A stretch of 6,908 nt of DNA from Akkermansia muciniphila (lineage in GTDB: Bacteria > Verrucomicrobiota > Verrucomicrobiia > Verrucomicrobiales > Akkermansiaceae). The stretch covers positions 1 to 6,908 of the forward strand of contig CAMBTF010000091.1 in the NCBI GenBank assembly GCA_945870545.1. Direction: 5' to 3'. Under the pieces are notes generated by a model. It worked only from the letters and a program-made list of their open reading frames with translations. It did not search any database and was not told the DNA's origin. Position numbers and translations under genes: made by a program. Below, in pieces: positions 1-5,461 of the stretch. Position 1 is the stretch's first letter. Every line of letters begins with the position of its first letter.

Positions 1-1
1 C

Positions 2-160
2 AAAAAGGAACAGCGCGGCGTCATGGCCACCCAAACCGCCACCACCGCCGCCACCAACCTCGCCGCAGCAACTGCGAAACGGGAATTCACGGCCGAACAG
101 AAAATGGCCTGCTCGATTGATGCGATGCTCAACGGCGGCGAATGCGAGGCCTGCCAATAA
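2..160 (+). CDS. nrdA: Class I ribonucleotide reductase alpha subunit, C-terminal end only (partial)
   Basis: Only the last 52 residues are visible; the frame is open from base 2 to a TAA at 158-160. After a Thr/Ala-rich flexible stretch (about residues 9-26) the protein ends in a Cys-containing tail: Cys37, then GGECEACQ with Cys48 and Cys51. A disordered tail closing in C-x2-C is what the large (alpha) subunit of class I ribonucleotide reductase carries: the swinging dithiol arm re-reduces the active site after each conversion of ribonucleotide to deoxyribonucleotide and is itself reduced by thioredoxin or glutaredoxin. The ending closely resembles those of bacterial NrdA proteins as I recall them. 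The catalytic barrel is outside the window, so the identification rests on the tail alone. A hairpin follows 4 nt after the stop. Another protein with a terminal CxxC is possible but less likely. Confidence 0.6.
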   Translation, partial: KKEQRGVMATQTATTAATNLAAATAKREFTAEQKMACSIDAMLNGGECEACQ

Positions 161-164
161 GGAG

Positions 165-183
165 AAGGGGTTTCCAACCCCTT
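165..183 (+). terminator. Hairpin after the nrdA-like stop, probable weak terminator
   Basis: AAGGGGTT and AACCCCTT form a perfect 8-bp stem around a 3-nt TCC loop, starting 4 nt after the TAA of the upstream reading frame. Its position suits transcription termination of the ribonucleotide reductase gene. There is no run of T after the stem (only TTTC), so it is a weak or factor-assisted terminator, or only a 3'-end stabilising hairpin. Confidence 0.45.
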
Positions 184-203
184 TCACAACCCAAGCGATC
201 CGC

Positions 204-571
204 ATGCTCTCCGAACTGAACTCCTCTTCGACGTCACCCGGCGTCTTGAGGAGGCGGGTCTGGATTACATGTTGACCGGCTCCATGGCGCTCAACCACTA
301 CGCCCAGCCCCGCATGACGCGGGACATCGATATCGTCATCGCGCTCCTCCTTAAGGATCTGGAAATCCTGCCCGCCGTCTTCGGCGAGGAATTCTATTTC
401 AGCGAGGAAGACCTGATTCTCTCAAAACTCGATTGGGCGAGGGATTCCCAGAGCCAGCGGCAGCTCTCCGATGTGGAAAATCTCCTCGCCACCGGTGACG
501 ACCTCAACTACCTACAGATATGGTCTCAAAAATTGAACCTGACAGATATGCTGACACGGGTTTCTCCATAG
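204..571 (+). pseudogene. Small nucleotidyltransferase (MNT/AbiEii-like), frameshifted and internally deleted
   Basis: From the ATG at 269 the frame reads 100 residues. It contains a nucleotidyltransferase N-terminus: GS at residues 4-5 (MLTGSMALNHY), then RMTRDIDIV with the two metal-binding Asp residues D19 and D21. The C-terminal part, EEDLILSKLDWARDS...QLSDVENLLATG, is typical of the same family (DUF6036-like). As I know them, family members have about 50 more residues between these parts, including a strand that carries a third carboxylate; here FYFSEE runs straight into DLILSK, so that centre is missing. The N-terminus also looks broken. An ATG at 204 reads M-L-S-E-L-N and then leaves frame, whereas adding one base near 220 would continue as L-L-F-D-V-T-R-R-L-E-E-A-G-L-D-Y-M into the main frame. 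The gene overlaps the small gene at 520-777, its usual kind of partner. Both lesions are inferred from family knowledge, not from an alignment. A catalytically active product is unlikely. Confidence 0.6.
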
Positions 572-777
572 CGGACACCCCGCCGGATCTCAACACCCAC
601 CTCTTCCGAAAAATGATGGAGAAATCAGGAGCCGAACGCATGGCCATCGCTTGCGGCATGAACGACACCGCCCGCGAACTCGTCTGGTCCGGCATTCCCC
701 AAGACCTCCCCCCATCCGAACGCCGCCAGCTCTTTCTCGAACGCTTTTATGGTAAAAGCCTTACCACTTCACTCTAA
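520..777 (+). CDS. Small hypothetical protein, partner of the nucleotidyltransferase remnant
   Basis: The frame gives 85 residues from the ATG at 520. The part that looks like a conserved protein begins near base 571 (ADTPPDLNTHLFRKMMEKSGAERM), followed by ACGMNDTARELV, a PPSERR segment and LFLERFYGK near the end. I recall such small proteins encoded directly after nucleotidyltransferase genes of the type upstream, but know no established function. No signal peptide, membrane segment or Cys cluster is apparent. The start is uncertain: the natural position appears to be codon 568-570, which is ATA and overlaps the TAG of the upstream gene. The only in-frame ATGs are at 520, deep inside the upstream gene and without a ribosome binding site, and at 613/616, which would remove the conserved beginning. 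The gene may therefore be poorly translated or already silent. It ends immediately before the folE2 stop on the other strand. Confidence 0.5.
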   Translation: MVSKIEPDRYADTGFSIADTPPDLNTHLFRKMMEKSGAERMAIACGMNDTARELVWSGIPQDLPPSERRQLFLERFYGKSLTTSL

Positions 778-1554
778 TCAAGCTTCGATCATCGCGTAGG
801 CATTGTGGTTGTGGATGGATTCGAAATTTTCCGCCTCCACCCGGAACCATTTCACTGCCGTGTTGCCCTTGAGTCCGGCGGCGACGTTGCGCGCCAGATC
901 CTCGACGAAGACCGGCTGGTCGTAGGCGCGCTCGGTGACTGCCTTCTCGTCCACCCGTTTCAAACCGGCGTAAAGTTCGCAACTCGCCGAGGATTCAGCG
1001 AGGTCGATCAGTTCGGAAAAAGTCAGGCGATCATCGGCCTCGACGGAGATGGTGACCATGCCGCGCTGGTTGTGCGCACCCCTTTCGCTGATCGCCTTGG
1101 AGCAAGGGCATAGCGTCGCCACAGGAACCTGGAGGCTCAGAAAAATCGCATCACCTTCCTCCGCCGAGTGGCGGCACTCCATGCCGAGCTCGTAATCCAG
1201 CTTGCTGCGCATGCCAGAAATAGGTGCTTCTTTTTCGCGGAAAATTGTGAACTCGCAGCCGACGTGCGCGCGATCCGCCTGAAGCCTGGTGGCGAGATCC
1301 TTTGTCAAACGCATCACCGACGCCCCGTTTAGCGGCTCTGAAAATCCGTGCAGCGCCTCCACGAAACGGCTCATGTGCGTGCCCTTCAGATGGGCGGGCA
1401 GCTCCACGGTCATCTCGAATTTCGCGACCGTGTGCATCAGCGTCCCACCCTCGCCGAGGTAAGTGGCGGGGTAGCGGAGTTCCCGTACGCCCACCCGGTC
1501 AATCACGATCTCGCGGTGATCCGACTCGCTCTGTGTATCCGGTAATCCGTTCAT
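778..1554 (-). CDS. folE2: GTP cyclohydrolase I type B (FolE2)
   Basis: This 258-residue protein is of the usual length for FolE2 (COG1469, GCYH-IB), the cytoplasmic enzyme converting GTP to 7,8-dihydroneopterin triphosphate, first step to tetrahydrofolate and, through the same intermediate, queuosine. Unlike FolE it does not strictly need zinc. Visible motifs are LCPCSK (148-153), GAHNQRG (159-165), DEKAVTERAYDQPVFVED (202-219) and ESIHNHNAYA (245-254). C149, H161, E203, E218 and H248 sit two positions beyond the residues I recall as metal-binding or catalytic in the Neisseria gonorrhoeae enzyme (C147, H159, E201, E216, H246), so the active site looks intact. The ATG at 1554-1552 gives the expected N-terminus; no Shine-Dalgarno sequence is seen. 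The rpsR terminator upstream implies its own promoter, though I could not pick a convincing one. It converges with the small gene at 520-777 without any gap. Confidence 0.95.
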   Translation of the reverse strand: MNGLPDTQSESDHREIVIDRVGVRELRYPATYLGEGGTLMHTVAKFEMTVELPAHLKGTHMSRFVEALHGFSEPLNGASVMRLTKDLATRLQADRAHVGCEFTIFREKEAPISGMRSKLDYELGMECRHSAEEGDAIFLSLQVPVATLCPCSKAISERGAHNQRGMVTISVEADDRLTFSELIDLAESSASCELYAGLKRVDEKAVTERAYDQPVFVEDLARNVAAGLKGNTAVKWFRVEAENFESIHNHNAYAMIEA

Positions 1555-1641
1555 GCTATGGGGAAAGATCGAACCGCAGTTGAAAGCAGATGGACGTAAA
1601 TGGTGGAAGGTGATCGAGCACCCTTACTGCAATTTCTTGAA

Positions 1642-1671
1642 ATCCGTGTTTATCCGCGTCCATCCGTGGTT
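1642..1671. repeat. Triple 10-bp tandem repeat upstream of folE2
   Basis: Three consecutive 10-mers share the core ATCCGYG: ATCCGTGTTT, ATCCGCGTCC and ATCCGTGGTT. The central CGTCCATC (1657-1664) has an exact inverted match, GATGGACG, at 1589-1596, so a transcript could pair over about 60 nt. The element lies between the rpsR terminator and folE2. It resembles short degenerate repeats scattered through intergenic DNA in some verrucomicrobial and planctomycete genomes, as far as I recall. I assign no function. Confidence 0.55.
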
Positions 1672-1723
1672 CGAATTCTTGTTCCAAAGTCATCGTTTTT
1701 GGGAGCTTAAGTTACTGTAGACG

Positions 1724-1754
1724 AAAAAGCCCGCCCGGTGGTTCGGGCGGGCTT
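1724..1754 (-). terminator. Intrinsic terminator of the dksA-rpmG-rpsR unit
   Basis: Read on the minus strand, AAGCCCGCCCG and CGGGCGGGCTT form a perfect 11-bp GC-rich stem with a 6-nt loop, followed by TTTTT (1728-1724; the first two T's belong to the stem) and then CG. It starts about 45 nt beyond the rpsR stop. The other side has no T tract, so it should stop only minus-strand transcription. It separates rpsR from folE2, implying the two are not normally one transcript. Confidence 0.9.
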
Positions 1755-1797
1755 GAAATCGAAATCTCCATGCTGATCACGAAAATCATCCGGATGC

Positions 1798-2040
1798 TCA
1801 GGGCATCAGGTTGATCGCGCGGGACTGCTTGATCGCGTTGTTGATGTGGCGGTGAAGCTTGGCGGAAACGCCCGTGACGCGGCGCGGAAGGATCTTGCCC
1901 GTCTCGGAAGTGAACTTGCCGAGGATCTCGGGGTTGGTGGGAGTCAATTGCTCGACTGGGATGTCCTGCCTGCGGCGGGTCATCTGGCGGTTCGCCTTGC
2001 GGAAATTGATGCGGCGTTGGATGGTCTTTGGCTCGGACAT
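1798..2040 (-). CDS. rpsR: 30S ribosomal protein S18, zinc-ligand-free form
   Basis: The 80-residue basic protein carries the S18 core: [14 protein letters not shown] (48-61), then [18 protein letters not shown] at the C-terminus. S18 sits on the platform of the small subunit, next to S6 and S11, and contacts 16S rRNA. The sequence contains no cysteine at all, so it is the C-minus type lacking the N-terminal CxxC seen in zinc-binding S18 proteins. The N-terminal 30 residues are Arg-rich and divergent. The ATG at 2040-2038 lies 4 nt after the rpmG stop, with no Shine-Dalgarno sequence, so translation is probably coupled to rpmG. The more usual neighbours rpsF, ssb and rplI are absent; it follows dksA-like and rpmG and is closed by the strong terminator at 1724-1754. 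Confidence 0.95.
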   Translation of the reverse strand: MSEPKTIQRRINFRKANRQMTRRRQDIPVEQLTPTNPEILGKFTSETGKILPRRVTGVSAKLHRHINNAIKQSRAINLMP

Positions 2041-2044
2041 AAAA

Positions 2045-2218
2045 TTAGCGGAGTTCGCGGTGAAGGGTGCGGCGCTTGAGGAAGTGATTGAACTTCACTT
2101 TCTCCAGGCGGCCCGGAGTACGTAGGCTTTTCTTGTTACGGGTGGTGACGTAACGAGAAGTCGGTTTGCCCTCGGCTTTCGCTTCGGTGCATTCAAGTAT
2201 GATGATTTCGCGTGGCAT
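2045..2218 (-). CDS. rpmG: 50S ribosomal protein L33, C-minus type
   Basis: Reading down from the ATG at 2218-2216 gives 57 residues: [13 protein letters not shown] at the start, then [23 protein letters not shown] (21-43) and [14 protein letters not shown] at the end, followed by TAA (2047-2045). SRYxTTRNKK, TPxRLE and KFNxFLKRxTLHxE are hallmarks of L33, a small protein of the large subunit near the tRNA exit site. Only one cysteine (C10) is present, so it cannot form the four-Cys zinc site of C-plus L33 proteins. It lies 27 nt downstream of dksA-like and 4 nt upstream of rpsR on the same strand, which indicates one operon. No clear ribosome binding site is visible. Length is normal for the family. 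Confidence 0.95.
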   Translation of the reverse strand: MPREIIILECTEAKAEGKPTSRYVTTRNKKSLRTPGRLEKVKFNHFLKRRTLHRELR

Positions 2219-2245
2219 GGTGATTTGCGGGGGGCGGACTATGGT

Positions 2246-3298
2246 TCATTCGTCATCCTCGTCAAGCGAAACCGTGACGGAATCCTCATCTTCCTGCGGA
2301 ATGCCTCCGCTGAAGCCTACTTCGTTGGAGGGACGGAACCTGCGGTTGCCGTATTCCTTCTCCCATTGTGCCTGGCATTCGACGGTGAGGCGGGCGAAGG
2401 GGATCGCCTCAAGGCGGGCGGTGGGGATTTTCCTTTCGGAAATTTCACAATTGCCGTAGGTGCCACCCTTGATGCGGCGGAGAGCTTGCTCGATCTCGTA
2501 GAGTGCGTCCTGTTCCTTGGCGAGGACGGAGAGTGCGAAGTCACGGTCATAGGCATCGCTGCCCGCGTCGCCCTGGTGCTGACCGCTGCCGGACGCCTCG
2601 CTGCCTTCCGGTGCGTTGCGGATGGTGTCGCGGGTCATGCCTGACATGGAATCCATGAGCGAATCGCGGAGATCGAGGAGGCGCTGACGCTGCTTCTCAA
2701 TGAACGCCGGACTATGGGATCCTCCGCCGTTCGCGTAAGCTTTGGGGAGCGGATCAGCCTTGGGCGGCACGAACGGAGGTTTCTTCGGAGCTGGTGGTGG
2801 CGGCACGCTGACCAGCGAGGATTTCCTCACGGCCGGTTTGCTAACCACCGCTTTCTTCTCAGGTGCCTTCACCGGCGAAGGAGCTTTGGGAGCCGCCTTC
2901 TTTGGGGCGGCGGGCTTCTTGGCGGGGGCCGTTTTTTTTACCGGAGCCGCGATGGGGGCGGGAACCACTTTCTTCAAAATCTTTTTCGCCGGCACCGGTT
3001 TCTTAGCGGGCGCTGCTTTTTTCACTGCTTTTTTAACAGGCGCTGCCTTTTTCACTGCTTTTTTAGCAGGCGCTGCCTTTTTCACTGCTTTTTTAGCAGG
3101 CGCTGCTTTTTTCACTGCTTTTTTAACAGGCGCTGCTTTTTTCACGGCCTTTTTCGCGGGCGCTGCTTTTTTCGCGGCCTTTTTCGCGGGTGCTGCTTTT
3201 TTCACTGCTTTCTTAACAGGAGACGCTTTTTTTGCAGGGACGGTTTTTTTCGCGGCTTTTTTCGCGACGGCTTTTTTCGGGGAGCTTTTCGCAGACAT
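2246..3298 (-). CDS. DksA/TraR-type protein with histone H1-like Lys/Ala tail and half-degenerate zinc finger
   Basis: The protein has 350 residues; E. coli DksA has about 150. Residues 1-160 are a Lys/Ala/Pro tail including seven 10-residue units of the KKAVKKAAPA type (29-98), like histone H1 tails and AlgP. A Pro-rich linker (161-190) follows. Residues 196-310 match DksA: a first helix (AFIEKQRQRLLDLRDSLMDSM), an acidic coiled-coil tip region (GDAGSDAYDRD, 243-253), a second helix (FALSVLAKEQDALYEIEQALRRI) and YGNCEIS...IPTARLEAIPFARLTVECQ. In the finger, C284 and C308 remain but the two inner ligands are S287 and T305, giving C-x2-S-x17-T-x2-C with normal spacing. The C-terminus is acidic (EDEDSVTVSLDEDDE). 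DksA binds RNA polymerase through the secondary channel and tunes rRNA and ribosomal gene transcription with ppGpp. Here the tail probably adds nucleic-acid binding (inference). First gene of the unit with rpmG and rpsR; ATG at 3298, no Shine-Dalgarno seen. Confidence 0.88.
   Translation of the reverse strand: MSAKSSPKKAVAKKAAKKTVPAKKASPVKKAVKKAAPAKKAAKKAAPAKKAVKKAAPVKKAVKKAAPAKKAVKKAAPAKKAVKKAAPVKKAVKKAAPAKKPVPAKKILKKVVPAPIAAPVKKTAPAKKPAAPKKAAPKAPSPVKAPEKKAVVSKPAVRKSSLVSVPPPPAPKKPPFVPPKADPLPKAYANGGGSHSPAFIEKQRQRLLDLRDSLMDSMSGMTRDTIRNAPEGSEASGSGQHQGDAGSDAYDRDFALSVLAKEQDALYEIEQALRRIKGGTYGNCEISERKIPTARLEAIPFARLTVECQAQWEKEYGNRRFRPSNEVGFSGGIPQEDEDSVTVSLDEDDE
3005..3214 (-). repeat. Seven 30-bp in-frame tandem repeats in the dksA-like gene
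   Basis: A 30-bp period, exactly 10 codons, runs seven times and encodes residues 29-98 of the DksA-like protein. Several units are near-identical at DNA level, notably around 3011-3130, differing mainly by T/C in GCTGCY and A/G in TTARCAGG on the plus strand. Outer units have drifted, for instance to TTCGCGGCC. This suggests growth by slippage or recombination, so unit number could vary between strains. The homopolymer T runs on the plus strand also make it prone to sequencing indels. Confidence 0.9.
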
Positions 3299-3377
3299 GA
3301 TGAGATATTCTTTGGAGGAAAGGGGTATGCGCCTTGCCTGTGGTATGTAGGAGGCACTCCCCCGGCAAGAGCGCGGT

Positions 3378-3406
3378 GGGTTAGCCTTTTAAACAAATCG
3401 TTTCAA
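3378..3406 (-). promoter_or_regulatory. Candidate promoter for the dksA-rpmG-rpsR unit
   Basis: On the minus strand TTGAAA (3406-3401), a good match to a sigma-70 -35 box, is followed after 17 nt by TAACCC (3383-3378), a poor -10 match. It would place the start of transcription about 70 nt before the dksA-like ATG. No other pair in the divergent region looked better, but one half-match is thin evidence. I saw no convincing promoter in the same region for scpB on the plus strand. Confidence 0.25.
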
Positions 3407-3499
3407 GGGGAATTTTCAGATTATCGAAAATAACTTTCGCTAGCCCGCGTGCCGGGAAGCTTGAATTGCCCCGACCCTTTCCTAATCTCCCCACCCGAT

Positions 3500-4231
3500 A
3501 TGCAACTTAGCACGATTTTAGAATCCCTTCTCATCGCCTCGCAGGAGCCGCTTTCCTCCGAGGAAATGGCCCGCCTTGTTCGTGCCCGCGTGGCCGAAGC
3601 CGAGGACGTGTTGATTCGCGAGACCGATGAAGGCGCCTCTCCCGCCCCGCTGGCGGATTGGCTGACGGCTCTCTCGCAAACCACGCCGGAACAGGTCGCC
3701 GAAGCGGTCGCCGAACTCAACCGCCATTACGAACAAAGCCAGCGCGCGTTCACGATCCTCGAACGTCCGACGGGCTGGAAAGTTTACACGCGCTCCCATT
3801 TCGGGGATTTTGTGCGCCATCTTTTCCCTGGCAGGAAACCCGAGCGCCTGTCCGGCCCGGCGATGGAAACACTGGCCATTGTCGCCTACCGCCAGCCGAT
3901 CACCAAGGCCGCCATCGAGGCGGTGCGAGGCGTTTCCTGCGATGGCATGATCCAGAAACTTCTCGACCGCGACCTCGTGCGTATCGGCGGCCGTGCCGAC
4001 CTGCCGGGCCGCCCGCTCCTTTATCAGACCACCGACCTATTTTTCGAACACTTCGGCATCAACAGCATCGACGACCTGCCCAACGCCTCTGAGCTGCGCC
4101 GCGTAAAACTCCCCGAACCCAAGGAGGAAACCGCGCCCGCCGAGGAAACGGAGAAGCAGCTCGCCCTCTCCGCCATCGGTACACCCGCCGCCGCCGGCGG
4201 TGCAGAATCCGACACCACAGAACCATCATGA
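3500..4231 (+). CDS. scpB: Segregation and condensation protein B (ScpB)
   Basis: This 243-residue protein is the winged-helix accessory subunit of the bacterial Smc-ScpA-ScpB condensin, which compacts and segregates chromosomes. The first winged helix starts at MQLSTILESLLIASQEPLSSEEMARL; the second holds the signature: LSGPAMETLAIVAYRQPITKAAIEAVRGV (118-146), then DGMIQKLLDRDLVRIGGRADLPGRPLLYQTT and FFEHFGINSIDDLP. A segment at about 40-65 (ETDEGASPAPLADWLTALSQ) between the first helices is longer than in Firmicute ScpB, and a low-complexity acidic tail follows residue 205. The ATG at 3500 is preferred over an in-frame GTG at 3449, which would add 17 residues with no family counterpart. No Shine-Dalgarno sequence is evident. 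scpA is not adjacent; instead the stop overlaps pheA by ATGA. Confidence 0.95.
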   Translation: MQLSTILESLLIASQEPLSSEEMARLVRARVAEAEDVLIRETDEGASPAPLADWLTALSQTTPEQVAEAVAELNRHYEQSQRAFTILERPTGWKVYTRSHFGDFVRHLFPGRKPERLSGPAMETLAIVAYRQPITKAAIEAVRGVSCDGMIQKLLDRDLVRIGGRADLPGRPLLYQTTDLFFEHFGINSIDDLPNASELRRVKLPEPKEETAPAEETEKQLALSAIGTPAAAGGAESDTTEPS

Positions 4232-5298
4232 GCCTCGAAGAAATCCGCCAGCAGATCGACCTGATCGACAAGGACTTGCTCGACCTCCTCTCGCAGCGCG
4301 CGGATCTCGTGCATGAGGTCGGAATCATCAAAAAGCGCGACGGCCTGCAGATCTACGCCCCCGAGCGCGAGCAGGCCTTGCTCGACCGTCTCCTGACGCT
4401 GAACCAGAGCCGGCTTCCGGAAAAATCGATACGCGCCATTTACCGCGAGATCATGTCCGCCGCGCTCGCCCTGGAGGATGACTTGAAAATCGCCTACTTG
4501 GGTCCAGAGGGCACATGGACGCACCAAGCTGCGATCAAAAAATTCGGCCATTCTGTCGCCTACTCGCCGCAGCCGAATTTCTCCGACGTCTTCGATCAGG
4601 TCGCAAGGCGGCAGGCGGATTATGGAGTCGTGCCCATCGAGAACTCTACCGAAGGTGCCGTTTCCCACACGCTCGATCTCTTCGTTGATTCCTCCCTCCA
4701 CATCTGCGCTCAGATTCTGCTGCGTATTGAAAATTGCCTGATGTCCGCGATACCACGGGGGGAAATCAAGACGCTCTACTCCCATCCCCAGGTCTTCGGG
4801 CAGTGCCGGAGCTGGATCCTGAAAAATTTCCCCGAAGCGGATCTCGTCGAGGTCTCCTCCACCACCAGGGCCGCGGCGCTCGCCAAGGAGAAATCCCACG
4901 AAGGCGCGGCCGCCCTAGGCGGTGCGCTCGCCGCGGAGCTGCACGGCCTCGATCTCCTCGAAACCTCCATCCAGGATCGCGCGACGAACACGACCCGCTT
5001 CCTAGTGATCGGAGAGAAAACATGCCCGCCCACCGGCAACGACCGCACCTCCATCCTTTTCGCGATCAACGACCGCCCCGGTTCGCTCGTCAACGCCCTC
5101 CAGGCATTCGATCGGCTTAGTATCAATCTCTCCAAGATCGAGTCACGCCCCTCCAAGCGCAAGGACTGGGAATACATCTTCCACGTCGATCTCTCGGGTC
5201 ATGCCGAAACGGAGAGTGTGGCCCGAGCCTTAGCTGACCTCGCGAAGCACTGCTCGTTTGTGAAAATCCTCGGTTCCTACCCGGACTCGGGTGAGTAA
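4228..5298 (+). CDS. pheA: Bifunctional chorismate mutase / prephenate dehydratase (P-protein)
   Basis: The 356-residue cytoplasmic enzyme makes phenylpyruvate from chorismate via prephenate, committing flux to phenylalanine. Residues 1-85 are an AroQ-type chorismate mutase; R24, K35, R47 and E48 match the active-site positions R28, K39, R51 and E52 of the E. coli enzyme. Residues 87-265 are the dehydratase: IAYLGPEGTWTHQAA (88-102), VVPIENSTEGAVSHTLDLF (134-152), SHPQVFGQC (185-193), and DRATNTTRF (250-258) with the Thr-Arg-Phe catalytic motif. Residues 273-350 form an ACT regulatory domain with PGSL (284-287, usually GAL) and ESRP (305-308), the phenylalanine-sensing motifs, so feedback inhibition is expected. 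The start overlaps the scpB stop (ATGA, 4228-4231) and lacks its own ribosome binding site, pointing to translational coupling. No attenuator or leader peptide is visible. Length is normal. Confidence 0.96.
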   Translation: MSLEEIRQQIDLIDKDLLDLLSQRADLVHEVGIIKKRDGLQIYAPEREQALLDRLLTLNQSRLPEKSIRAIYREIMSAALALEDDLKIAYLGPEGTWTHQAAIKKFGHSVAYSPQPNFSDVFDQVARRQADYGVVPIENSTEGAVSHTLDLFVDSSLHICAQILLRIENCLMSAIPRGEIKTLYSHPQVFGQCRSWILKNFPEADLVEVSSTTRAAALAKEKSHEGAAALGGALAAELHGLDLLETSIQDRATNTTRFLVIGEKTCPPTGNDRTSILFAINDRPGSLVNALQAFDRLSINLSKIESRPSKRKDWEYIFHVDLSGHAETESVARALADLAKHCSFVKILGSYPDSGE

Positions 5299-5461
5299 GG
5301 GGAGCCGTGCTTCCAGCCGGCTTCATTGCGCTCACCGTAGCCGAGCCTTATCTTGCGCGTGAAAAAGTAGAGGAACGAACCATTTTCCCGTTTCCCACTC
5401 ATCAAGGATTCTGCCGATACCATGCGGCCTGTATTTACGGCACGTTGCACGGGATAGCCCC

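Noticed and set aside
750..766. TGGTAA/TTACCA hairpin before the convergent stops of the small gene and folE2, as a bidirectional terminator
   Set aside because: The stem is only 6 bp, AT-rich, lies inside the coding sequence and has no adequate T tract in either direction.
3005..3214. 30-bp periodic repeats considered as a CRISPR array
   Set aside because: The units are directly adjacent with no spacers and are in frame with a protein repeat; no cas genes are nearby.
2714..3433. Long plus-strand open frames (up to 239 codons, and another at 2742-3350) opposite the dksA-like gene, rich in Phe, Arg and Cys or in Phe and Ala
   Set aside because: They mirror the Lys/Ala repeat: AAA and GCN codons on the minus strand read as TTT and NGC on the plus strand, so stop codons are rare. 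No family-like sequence is present and the minus-strand frame has a clear DksA domain.
3421..3433. TTAT-CGAAA-ATAA inverted repeat as a possible Zur or Fur-type operator
   Set aside because: Only 4-bp arms, and the symmetry does not extend outward. It is closer to scpB than to the candidate dksA promoter and does not match a known Zur consensus.
3449..3499. GTG at 3449 as the scpB start
   Set aside because: It adds 17 residues (MPGSLNCPDPFLISPPD) with no counterpart in ScpB, whereas the ATG at 3500 gives the normal N-terminus.
4024..4899. 291-codon minus-strand open frame opposite scpB and pheA
   Set aside because: It lies antisense to two well-recognised genes, and its composition is what GC-rich third positions produce on the opposite strand. 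No domain is recognisable.
5299..5461. Search for a terminator or RNA gene in the convergent gap after pheA
   Set aside because: Only short imperfect complementarities such as AGCCG/CGGCT were found; no GC-rich stem with a T tract and no tRNA-like cloverleaf.
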